From positions 759,906 to 823,905 of the forward strand of contig CAVXXT010000008.1 in NCBI GenBank assembly GCA_963765815.1: a stretch of 64,000 nt of DNA, read 5' to 3'. How positions within the stretch are numbered: position 1 is the stretch's first letter; each line of letters starts with the position of its first letter. The DNA is from DATLNF01 sp963765815 (GTDB lineage Bacteria; Actinomycetota; Actinomycetes; BP-191). A model generated the notes under the pieces. The model saw nothing but the letters and a program-made list of their open reading frames with translations, did not search any database and had not been told where the DNA came from. Both the position numbers and the translations under genes were made by a program. Shown here one piece after another: positions 1 to 6,052 of the stretch.

Positions 1-327
1 AACCGCGACAGCGCGTCCGTCGACGAGCTGGTCGCGGTCGACTACGTCGGTGAGGGCTTCGGCTGGCCGGCTGACCGTGCGTCGCTGCGCGCGTTCTACG
101 AGCGACAGGTCACTGAGCGACCCGACTGGCGGATCGACGTGCAGCAGACCGTCGAGGTCGACGACGTCGTCGCGGTGCGGGCGTACGCCGGAGGCACTCT
201 GGTCAACGCCGACGGCACGTCGCGGCGGCAGGACCTCGAGTGGCTCGCGTCGTACCGCGTCGTGGACGGGCTCGTCACCGAGACCCGCATCCTGTCCCTC
301 GTCGAGCGCGTCTCGGCGCTGGGCTGA
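1..327 (+). CDS. NTF2-like (SnoaL-type) protein, 3' part only
   Basis: The frame is open from the first base and stops at 325-327, so the N-terminus lies outside the window. The 108 visible residues have the alternating helix/strand pattern of small SnoaL or ketosteroid-isomerase-like folds, with a late strand reading ASYRVVDGLVTETRIL. Such proteins are cone-shaped alpha+beta enzymes or binding proteins and the substrate cannot be read from sequence. The stop abuts the stop of the minus-strand gene at 328, so the two genes converge with no spacer. Confidence 0.7.
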   Translation, partial: NRDSASVDELVAVDYVGEGFGWPADRASLRAFYERQVTERPDWRIDVQQTVEVDDVVAVRAYAGGTLVNADGTSRRQDLEWLASYRVVDGLVTETRILSLVERVSALG

Positions 328-651
328 TCACCGGTCGAGCAGGCTGATCACCAGCCGCCAGCAGTGGTCGCTGCCCCGCCGTACGACGTTGATCGAATCC
401 GGGCTGACGACCAGCGCCAGGTCCGCAGACTGGAGCACGACCCGCGGGTCGGCGCAGTAGCAGGCGTCGTCCGCGGCGGCTCGTGCGCGAAGCCGGTACG
501 CCGCATGCCGCCCGCGGCCGACGGTGCCGTCGCCGGTCCGGACCACCGCCGCGTCGTCGAGCAGGTCGCCCAGCGCGCTGTGGTCGCCGACGACACAGGC
601 GTCCTCGATGAGCGACTCGAGCTCCTCTGGCGTCCGCGCACCTCGTGGCAC
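328..651 (-). CDS. Small NTF2-like/SnoaL-like protein
   Basis: A 107-aa protein read from a GTG that lies 7 bases past the stop of the upstream cupin gene, so the two are probably translationally coupled. The sequence starts with a helix (EELESLIEDACVVGD) followed by LGDLLDDAAVVRT and ends with WRLVISLLDR, which is typical of compact NTF2-fold proteins. No strong Shine-Dalgarno precedes the GTG and the start is my choice because no ATG is available. The function is unknown. Pairing with a cupin suggests a small-molecule binding or detoxification role, but that is inference. Confidence 0.6.
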   Translation of the reverse strand: MPRGARTPEELESLIEDACVVGDHSALGDLLDDAAVVRTGDGTVGRGRHAAYRLRARAAADDACYCADPRVVLQSADLALVVSPDSINVVRRGSDHCWRLVISLLDR

Positions 652-658
652 GACGCGC

Positions 659-1147
659 TCAGAGGCGCACGCCGAGGCGCTCCACCAGGGCAGCGGTCGC
701 CGCCTCGTCGACGTCGCAGCCGATACGCGCGGCCATCTCGCCGATGGCCACCATGTCCTGCTCCGCCTCGGGCGCGTCCACGAGCCGGAAGAACTGCTCG
801 AGTCCTGCCGGGGAGATGATCTCGAGTACTCGCGTCGGTTGATCGCCCGGGTTCCAGAACGTGTGCCACTGGCCACGCGGCTTGAAGACCAGGTCGCCGG
901 GCTCGGCCTGCACCTCATGGTCCCCGAGCATCGCCGCGAACGTGCCGGCCAGGACGTAGGTGTACTCGTCCTCGTTGCTGTGCATGTGCATCGGTGCGGC
1001 GAGGGCACCAGGAGCGATCGTGTGCTCCACGAGCGCGAAGCGCCCGCCGGAGTCGTGGCCCTCGACCATGAAGCGATCGGTGCAGGCCGCCGGGTTGCCC
1101 AGCACGTCGCCCTCGCCGTCGCGCAGCAGTCGCGGTGCGTTGCTCAT
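659..1147 (-). CDS. Cupin domain protein
   Basis: A 162-aa single-domain cupin. Motif 1 is PMHMHSNEDEYTYVLAG, giving metal ligands H54, H56 and probably E61. Motif 2 is PGDLVFKPRGQWHTFWNPG and gives H95. The start at 1147 is supported by AGGAGG a few bases upstream. A longer reading frame upstream of this ATG has shadow-like composition and was not used. The gene is divergent from the LuxR-family regulator at 1254, with about 106 bp between them. The substrate cannot be inferred from the sequence. Confidence 0.88.
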   Translation of the reverse strand: MSNAPRLLRDGEGDVLGNPAACTDRFMVEGHDSGGRFALVEHTIAPGALAAPMHMHSNEDEYTYVLAGTFAAMLGDHEVQAEPGDLVFKPRGQWHTFWNPGDQPTRVLEIISPAGLEQFFRLVDAPEAEQDMVAIGEMAARIGCDVDEAATAALVERLGVRL

Positions 1148-1241
1148 CGGTCCTCCTGAAGTGGGTAGGCCCGACGGTAGGCAGCGCCGGTGCCGGCGGA
1201 CATCCCAGGAACCTGGGGTCCTCCCGGCCTTCGGGGCGACG

Positions 1242-1253
1242 TACGCTCGATGC
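1242..1253 (+). promoter_or_regulatory. Leaderless -10 element TACGCT before GTG 1254
   Basis: TACGCT at 1242-1247 is followed by exactly six bases and then GTG. The same TANNNT-N6-start spacing recurs at several other genes in the window, which supports a leaderless transcript and decides the start of the LuxR gene. Confidence 0.6.
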
Positions 1254-2387
1254 GTGAAGTCCGACGCGATGCCTCGTGCGCAGGACAAGGTCGCCCACCT
1301 GGTGACGCAGGGCCTCGGCCTGGTCGAGCTGTGGCGCGAGGCGTCCGAGGTGATCGCTACCGCCGTCCCCTACTGGTCGGCGCCGTGCTGGTACACCCTC
1401 GACCCCGCCTCGCTGCTCATGACGAGCCACTTCAACGAGCACGTCGAGGCGATGCCGAGCGAGTGGCTCACGGCCGAGTACTACGAGGACGACGTCAACA
1501 AGCTCAACGAGATCGCTCGATCCCACGACGGCATCTCGACGCTGCACGACGCCACCGCGGGAGACCCGACCAGCAGCCCGCGGTGGCAGGAGAACATCAA
1601 GTACGGCGGCGACCAGGAGCTGATCTGCGCGCTGAAGGCCGCCAACGGGGAGTCGTGGGGTGCGCTCGGGCTGTACCGCGAGGTGGACCGCCCGCTGTTC
1701 GACTCGACCGAGCTCGGGTTCGTGCGCGCTGTCTCCACCCACCTCGCCGAGGGCGCCCGTCGCGCGCTGCTGCTCGGAGAGGCGAGCGAGAACGCGGACG
1801 CGGGGACGTCGGACGCGCCGGGGCTGCTCGTCCTCACCGGCGGCTGGGAGGTCGAGTCGATGACGCCGGGGCTGGAGCAGCGGCTGGCCGACCTCCCCGG
1901 CGGCGAGAGCGCACCTCGACTGCCACCCTCGGTCGTCGCCGTCGCGAGCCGCGCCCTGCGGACGGCGGACGGCGAGTCGAGCGAGGTCGCGATGGCCCGC
2001 GTTCTGACGCAGTCAGGGGAGTGGGTCGTGCTGCACGGAGTACCTCTGGGGTCACCGGCGGCCGGACGCGTTGCCGTGATCGTCGAGCCGGCCGGCCCGG
2101 CGCGGATCGCCCCGCTGCTGATGTCGGCCTACGGCATCACCGAGCGCGAGCAGGAGGTCGCCCAGCTGGTGCTGCAGGGCTGCTCGACCACCGAGGTCGC
2201 GGCGGCGCTCTTCATCTCCGCGCACACGGTTCAGGACCACCTCAAGCGCATCTTCGACAAGACCGGTGTACGCAGTCGCCGTGACCTGGTCGGCAAGGTC
2301 TTCTTCGCGCACTTCGAGCCGCGGCTGCGGGACAACGAGCGCCGCGCGGCCGAGGGCCGCCCGCTCCGCAACGACCCGGTCGGCTGA
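1254..2387 (+). CDS. LuxR-family transcriptional regulator
   Basis: A 377-aa protein. The N-terminal two thirds is a GAF-like sensor region: a block reading WSAPCWYTLDPASLLMTS followed by an alternating helix/strand region. The C-terminus from about residue 295 is a LuxR/GerE helix-turn-helix containing ITEREQEVAQLVLQG and TVQDHLKRIFDKTGVRSRRDL. GTG 1254 was chosen over ATG 1269 because of the leaderless -10 spacing. The gene is divergent from the cupin operon and is a plausible local regulator of it. The inducer is unknown. Confidence 0.88.
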   Translation: MKSDAMPRAQDKVAHLVTQGLGLVELWREASEVIATAVPYWSAPCWYTLDPASLLMTSHFNEHVEAMPSEWLTAEYYEDDVNKLNEIARSHDGISTLHDATAGDPTSSPRWQENIKYGGDQELICALKAANGESWGALGLYREVDRPLFDSTELGFVRAVSTHLAEGARRALLLGEASENADAGTSDAPGLLVLTGGWEVESMTPGLEQRLADLPGGESAPRLPPSVVAVASRALRTADGESSEVAMARVLTQSGEWVVLHGVPLGSPAAGRVAVIVEPAGPARIAPLLMSAYGITEREQEVAQLVLQGCSTTEVAAALFISAHTVQDHLKRIFDKTGVRSRRDLVGKVFFAHFEPRLRDNERRAAEGRPLRNDPVG

Positions 2388-2404
2388 CGCGGTCGTCGAC
2401 GCGT

Positions 2405-2439
2405 TGTACATTGGTACTGTCAGATGTACACTTTGTACA
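2405..2439 (+). promoter_or_regulatory. Toxin-antitoxin operator: three TGTACA palindromes
   Basis: TGTACA occurs at 2405-2410, 2425-2430 and 2434-2439, with a related GGTACT between the first two. TACACT at 2427-2432 is spaced six bases from ATG 2439 and fits a leaderless -10. Clustered palindromes over the promoter fit autoregulation by a Phd/YefM-type antitoxin. Confidence 0.65.
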
Positions 2440-2708
2440 TGGACGCACCCGTGACGGTCTCCGAGGCGCGGCAGCAGCTCGCGGCGATCATCGATCGGGC
2501 TCGCGCCGAGCACGAGCCGGTCTATCTGGCCCGTCGCGGTCGTCGGGTCGCCGCGGTCATCGATGCCGACGACCTCGACCGGATCCTCGAGCTAGCCGAG
2601 GACATGGCCGACATCCGCGCCGCCGCCGACGCCCGAGCGGAGATGCTGGCCACCGGCGACGCGCCGATCCCTTGGGAGGCGGTCAAGGTCGACCTTGGCC
2701 TGACGTGA
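2439..2708 (+). CDS. Phd/YefM-family antitoxin
   Basis: An 89-aa protein beginning MDAPVTVSEARQQLAAIID, the typical Phd/YefM N-terminal DNA-binding motif, with RRGRRVAAVIDADDLDRI after it. The acidic C-terminal half should wrap the toxin. The start at 2439 is preferred over an in-frame ATG at 2424 because of the -10 spacing and because Phd proteins usually begin just before the TVSEAR motif. It overlaps the toxin start by four bases (GTGA), so the pair is one translation unit. Confidence 0.85.
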   Translation: MDAPVTVSEARQQLAAIIDRARAEHEPVYLARRGRRVAAVIDADDLDRILELAEDMADIRAAADARAEMLATGDAPIPWEAVKVDLGLT

Positions 2709-2968
2709 CCTATCGGATCACCATGGCTCCTGCGGCGGCTCGTCAGCTGCGCAAGCTCGATCCGCAGGTGCGGCGCCGGATCCAGGCCGCCGTCGAGCTG
2801 CTGTCTCAGGAACCGCGACCGCCAGCTGCCCGGCAGCTGGTCGGCGGCGTGGGGGAGTGGCGAATCCGCACCGGCGACTATCGCATCGTCTACGAGATCC
2901 AGGACAACCAGCTGCTCGTGCTCGTCATCCGCGTTGCGCACGCCGCGACGTCGATCGGACGTAGCTGA
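2705..2968 (+). CDS. RelE/ParE-family toxin
   Basis: An 87-aa basic protein opening TYRITMAPAAARQLRKLD and carrying the RelE core GEWRIRTGDYRIVYEIQDNQ and ending with VLVIRVAHA. RelE toxins cleave mRNA in the ribosomal A site. The family assignment is clear from the R-x-G-D-Y-R-I-x-Y-E signature, while activity here is inferred. GTG 2705 overlaps the antitoxin stop by 4 bases. The antitoxin presumably neutralises it and the complex represses the TGTACA operator. Confidence 0.85.
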   Translation: MTYRITMAPAAARQLRKLDPQVRRRIQAAVELLSQEPRPPAARQLVGGVGEWRIRTGDYRIVYEIQDNQLLVLVIRVAHAATSIGRS

Positions 2969-2970
2969 CT

Positions 2971-3651
2971 TCAGCCCGGCAGCTGCCAGAAGTCGTCGGT
3001 CAGGCCGGCGTCGGCGAGCAGCTGCTGCGAGCGCTCCGCCGGCCGCGGTGTGTACACCTCGGCAAGCCGGTCGCCGTACCACGGCTGCGCGAGTCGCCAT
3101 ACGTCCGCGAGGGCGACGACCTCACCGCGTGACTGAGTCGTTCGCGCGCACCAGTCAGCGACGTGCGCCGGCTCGCAGAACGCGCGTATCTGCGAGCAGG
3201 TGTGCACGACGTCGGACCACCAGTCGCGCGCCGGCACGAGGAAGTGCACGACCAGCGCCGCGTCCGGCGGTCGAGCCGGCCCCGCCGTGTAGTCGAGTCG
3301 AGCGCTACAGCCCGGGCACGTCGTCTCGACCCGCACGTCAACGCCCACGGCGGCGCTGATGCCGAACGAGTCCCACGCGCAGCCGCCCCACCACATCCGC
3401 TCGTCGGTCCCGTCGGTCGGCGTCACGACGAAGCCCATCGGCGCGGCAGAGAATGGGTGCGCCATCCGCACCGCGTCGCCGTCCGGGGTCAGCACCACCG
3501 CATGTCGCGCCGCGAGCTCCCCGAGCGCCAGCTGCGCGTCTTCCGGAGTGAGTCCGCACCGCCGCGCGATCTCGCGCACCGACGGCGCGCGCCCCTCCGC
3601 GGCGAGCGTGTCGTACACCACCCGTCGTACGCCGGTCAGCCGCTCGTCCAC
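2971..3651 (-). CDS. Alkylmercury lyase (MerB)-like protein
   Basis: A 226-aa protein with a winged-helix-like N-terminus (residues 1-60) and a MerB-type core. The motif GGCAWDSFG (C91, D94) matches the catalytic Cys-x-x-Asp of organomercurial lyase, and C152 or C159 in HTCSQIRAFC can supply the second cysteine. A CPGC pair sits at 112-115. The family cleaves C-Hg bonds. No merA, merR or merT is nearby, so a mercury role is uncertain and the protein may be a MerB-fold relative with another job. Its start overlaps the upstream gene by 16 bases, the last step of a minus-strand operon beginning at 4282. Confidence 0.75.
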   Translation of the reverse strand: MDERLTGVRRVVYDTLAAEGRAPSVREIARRCGLTPEDAQLALGELAARHAVVLTPDGDAVRMAHPFSAAPMGFVVTPTDGTDERMWWGGCAWDSFGISAAVGVDVRVETTCPGCSARLDYTAGPARPPDAALVVHFLVPARDWWSDVVHTCSQIRAFCEPAHVADWCARTTQSRGEVVALADVWRLAQPWYGDRLAEVYTPRPAERSQQLLADAGLTDDFWQLPG

Positions 3652-3923
3652 GGGGGAACGCTACGCCCGACCGACCTCCGCGGCGAGCACGGTTGCGGAC
3701 GCCCTGAGTCGTTGCTTCCGGGGAACCTCATGAGCCATTCCCAGTAGGTGTCAGGTCGGGTCGACCAGTACACCTGCAGCGCTGCAAGAGGCAGCAGTGC
3801 GGCGACAGCTCCGTACTTGTGCCGGCTCAGGTTGAACGCGAAGAGGAATGCCACTGCCACCGCGCCGACGATCTTGGAGGTCTTCGACGGCGTGCGGTAC
3901 GACCGGGGCGCGCGTGCAGCCAC
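3636..3923 (-). CDS. Small two-helix membrane protein
   Basis: A 95-aa protein read from GTG 3923. Residues 18-33 and 38-55 are hydrophobic (IVGAVAVAFLFAFNL and YGAVAALLPLAALQVYW) and would form one or two membrane segments after a basic N-terminus. The C-terminal 25 residues are proline- and arginine-rich and overlap the MerB-like gene. TAGCGT followed by six bases precedes the GTG, so the gene may have its own leaderless promoter inside the end of the upstream zinc-ribbon gene. No family recognised. Confidence 0.55.
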   Translation of the reverse strand: MAARAPRSYRTPSKTSKIVGAVAVAFLFAFNLSRHKYGAVAALLPLAALQVYWSTRPDTYWEWLMRFPGSNDSGRPQPCSPRRSVGRSVPPWTSG

Positions 3924-3932
3924 TACTCGACG

Positions 3933-4130
3933 CTACTCGGCGAGGAGGTCTGTCGCGGCGTCGAGCACCGCCTGAACCAAGGGGTGCTCGGCGTCGCAGG
4001 CCGGGCAGAGCGCCAGCGCGATCCACTCGTCGCCGACCCAGCGGCGCAGGTGGATGTGCTCCGACGTCCCGCAGCGACGGCAGACCCCGCCCGACGCGCT
4101 CTCGAGCGGGGTCCGCGGGTCGGCCGGCAC
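3933..4130 (-). CDS. Small zinc-ribbon protein
   Basis: A 65-aa protein read from GTG 4130, with four cysteines in two pairs, CRRC (17, 20) and CPAC (42, 45), the spacing of a structural zinc ribbon. The same frame stays open upstream to 4319, but that part overlaps the secreted-peptide gene and has shadow composition (arginine/proline-rich), so I start at the GTG. It begins 14 bases after the peptide stop and nine bases before the membrane-protein gene. Function unknown. It could be a regulator or a scaffold. Confidence 0.6.
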   Translation of the reverse strand: MPADPRTPLESASGGVCRRCGTSEHIHLRRWVGDEWIALALCPACDAEHPLVQAVLDAATDLLAE

Positions 4131-4144
4131 TGCGGGGATGCCGA

Positions 4145-4282
4145 TCAGCAGCAGACCGGCGGGCCGAACCCGCCGGGCAGCGGGGGAACCTCGACCGGGT
4201 CGGCCATCGCCGGTGCCCCGAGGCAGGTGAGCGAGACGGCGATCGAGGTGACGAGCAGGGCGATCCGAGCGGCGAGGCGCAT
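4145..4282 (-). CDS. Secreted 45-aa peptide, candidate signalling pheromone
   Basis: A 45-codon frame beginning MRLAARIALLVTS, with a textbook signal peptide: a basic start, a hydrophobic core to about residue 21 and a likely cleavage after GAPAMA. About 18-19 residues would be exported, ending GGFGPPVCC. A GGAGG sits nine bases before the ATG. The frame heads a four-gene minus-strand operon and is divergent from the XRE-TPR regulator at 4378. Short exported peptide plus TPR-type HTH receptor is the arrangement of RRNPP quorum sensing in Firmicutes. The coding call rests on the signal peptide and the ribosome site. The pheromone role is inference. Confidence 0.65.
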   Translation of the reverse strand: MRLAARIALLVTSIAVSLTCLGAPAMADPVEVPPLPGGFGPPVCC

Positions 4283-4308
4283 GAGCTCTTTCCTCCGTGG
4301 GCGTGATG

Positions 4309-4327
4309 TTTGACAACATGAGTCAAA
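4309..4327. promoter_or_regulatory. Palindrome TTTGAC-N7-GTCAAA between divergent genes
   Basis: Perfect 6-bp arms at 4309-4314 and 4322-4327 lie between the secreted-peptide operon and the XRE-TPR gene. A TTGACA and a related GTCAAT follow. The position suits an operator bound by the dimeric HTH protein encoded next door, controlling both directions. Confidence 0.5.
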
Positions 4328-4377
4328 TATTGTGACTACGCTTTGTCAATCCAGCGTTCGACCAGAGGGGACCAGCG

Positions 4378-5805
4378 GTGACCGTTCTGGACGGCGACGC
4401 GGAGTTCGGGCGTCGCGTGAAGGCACTTCGGGTGAGTCGGGGGATGTCGCAGGCCGAGCTCGCCGGCGAGGCGATGTCGGTGAGCTACGTCTCGCTGCTG
4501 GAAAGCGGCCGGCGTACGCCGAACGACCGGGTCGTCGCGCACCTCGCCGAGCAGCTCGGGGTCGCGCCCGGGGTGCTGCTCGAGGGGGAGCACGCGAGCA
4601 CGCGATCCGACCTGCTGCTCGACCTGCGCTTCGCCGAGCTGGCGCTCGCCAGCGGTGACGACGACACCGCCCGGGAGGGCTTCGAGGCGGTGCTCGGCCG
4701 GGTGACCCCCGACGACGCCGAGGCGGTGTGGCGCGCCGAGCGCGGGCTCGGCCGGATCGCCGAGCGGGTCGGCGACCTGGCTGAGGCGATCCGCCGGCTC
4801 GAGGAGCTCCGGGAACGCGGGGAGGACGACCCGGCCCGCTGGCCCTGGCTCGACGTCGTCATCGACCTGTCCCGCTGCTACCGCGAGGCCGGCGACCTGG
4901 CCCGCTCGGTCGACGTCGCGGAGCGCGCGACCGCCGTCGTACGCCGTCTCGGCCTGGTCGCCGGCGCGGTGCCCCGGCTCGGGGTCACCCTCGCCGGCGC
5001 CTACCGCGAGCGCGGCGACCTGGCGCGCGCGACCTTCCTGCTCGACCGGGTGCTCGGCGGCCTCGACCAGGACTCGCCGCGGCGCGACCGTGGGTCGGCG
5101 CTGTGGAACGCCGCGATCGTCGCGGCGGAGCGCGGCCTCAAGGTCGACGCGTCCCTGCTCGCCGAGCGCGCGCTGGCGCTGTTCGCGGAGGAGGACGACG
5201 CGCGCAGCCTCGCGCTCCTGCGGACGCTGAGCGCGTGGATCCTGCTCGACTCCGACCCGCCCGACGCGACCCGGGCCCGCACGCTGCTGCGACAGGCGCA
5301 CACGTCGCTGCGCACCGTCGGGTCGGATACCGACGTCGCGTACGCCGAGACCGAGCTGGCCCGCGCGGAGCTGCAGCTCGGCGACGCCGAGTCGGCCCGG
5401 CGGTGGGCGGTCAGCTCACTGGAGCGGCTCGGGGACGAGTCGAAGCTGGAGTCGGCCCGCGCGCGCACCGCGCTGGCCCAGACGCTCAACGCGCTCGGCG
5501 AGTCGGCCGCGGCGCACGAGGAGATGCTCCGCGCGGTCGCCGAGCTGGAGGCCGCGGCGGCCGGGCGGCAGGCGGCGAGCGCGTGGCGGGAGATCGCCGA
5601 CGTCTGCGTGGCGGCAGGGGACCCCGCAGCAGCCGGCGAGTTCTACCGCCGCGCACTCGACGACGTCGGGGTGATCAGCTCCGCGCTGCGGCGCTGGGAG
5701 TCGGTCATGACGGCGGCGGAGGTGGGCACGGAGGCACCGGCCGCGACGGAGCGGCCGGCCGCCTCGACCGGTCGCCGCCGGAGGTCCGATGACCGAGCGA
5801 GGTGA
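4378..5805 (+). CDS. XRE helix-turn-helix regulator with TPR sensor domain
   Basis: A 475-aa protein. Residues 8-62 form an XRE HTH (FGRRVKALRVSRGMSQAELA, then SVSYVSLLESGRRTPNDRVV). The remaining roughly 390 residues are helical TPR-like repeats, for example RYREAG-type turns and AESARRWAVSSLERL blocks. This is the domain order of RRNPP peptide receptors and of several actinobacterial regulators. The C-terminal 30 residues are basic and low complexity. GTG 4378 is supported by AGAGGGG upstream. It is divergent from the exported-peptide operon and overlaps the small gene at 5789. Peptide binding is inferred from architecture and context only. Confidence 0.85.
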   Translation: MTVLDGDAEFGRRVKALRVSRGMSQAELAGEAMSVSYVSLLESGRRTPNDRVVAHLAEQLGVAPGVLLEGEHASTRSDLLLDLRFAELALASGDDDTAREGFEAVLGRVTPDDAEAVWRAERGLGRIAERVGDLAEAIRRLEELRERGEDDPARWPWLDVVIDLSRCYREAGDLARSVDVAERATAVVRRLGLVAGAVPRLGVTLAGAYRERGDLARATFLLDRVLGGLDQDSPRRDRGSALWNAAIVAAERGLKVDASLLAERALALFAEEDDARSLALLRTLSAWILLDSDPPDATRARTLLRQAHTSLRTVGSDTDVAYAETELARAELQLGDAESARRWAVSSLERLGDESKLESARARTALAQTLNALGESAAAHEEMLRAVAELEAAAAGRQAASAWREIADVCVAAGDPAAAGEFYRRALDDVGVISSALRRWESVMTAAEVGTEAPAATERPAASTGRRRRSDDRAR

Positions 5806-5983
5806 GGCCGCCCGCGCGTCGTACCGCCGGCTGCGCGAGGGCGACCCGACGTGGCACTTCTGCACGTCCTGCCCGCAGTGGCCGACCTCGGGCTTCGTCG
5901 AGCAGGCCGCCGAGCCGGGCGCAGCGGTGTTCTGCCGGGAGTGCTGGGCGAAGTACCTCGCTGGGGAGTGCACCTCGCCCTAG
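5789..5983 (+). CDS. Small Cys-rich protein, possible zinc ribbon
   Basis: A 64-aa protein with CTSC (25, 28) and CREC (49, 52) pairs and a further C61, so it can bind one zinc. The start overlaps the last 17 bases of the XRE-TPR gene, which implies coupled translation. A second small zinc-ribbon gene lies on the other side of the regulator (3933-4130), so the regulator is flanked by two such proteins. Function unknown. Confidence 0.65.
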   Translation: MTERGEAARASYRRLREGDPTWHFCTSCPQWPTSGFVEQAAEPGAAVFCRECWAKYLAGECTSP

Positions 5984-6052
5984 CGCAGTGTTCTCGGTCG
6001 AGCATCGCTGCGCCCCCGGCGCCGGCAGGAGATGATCCGCGCCGGAGGGGTG

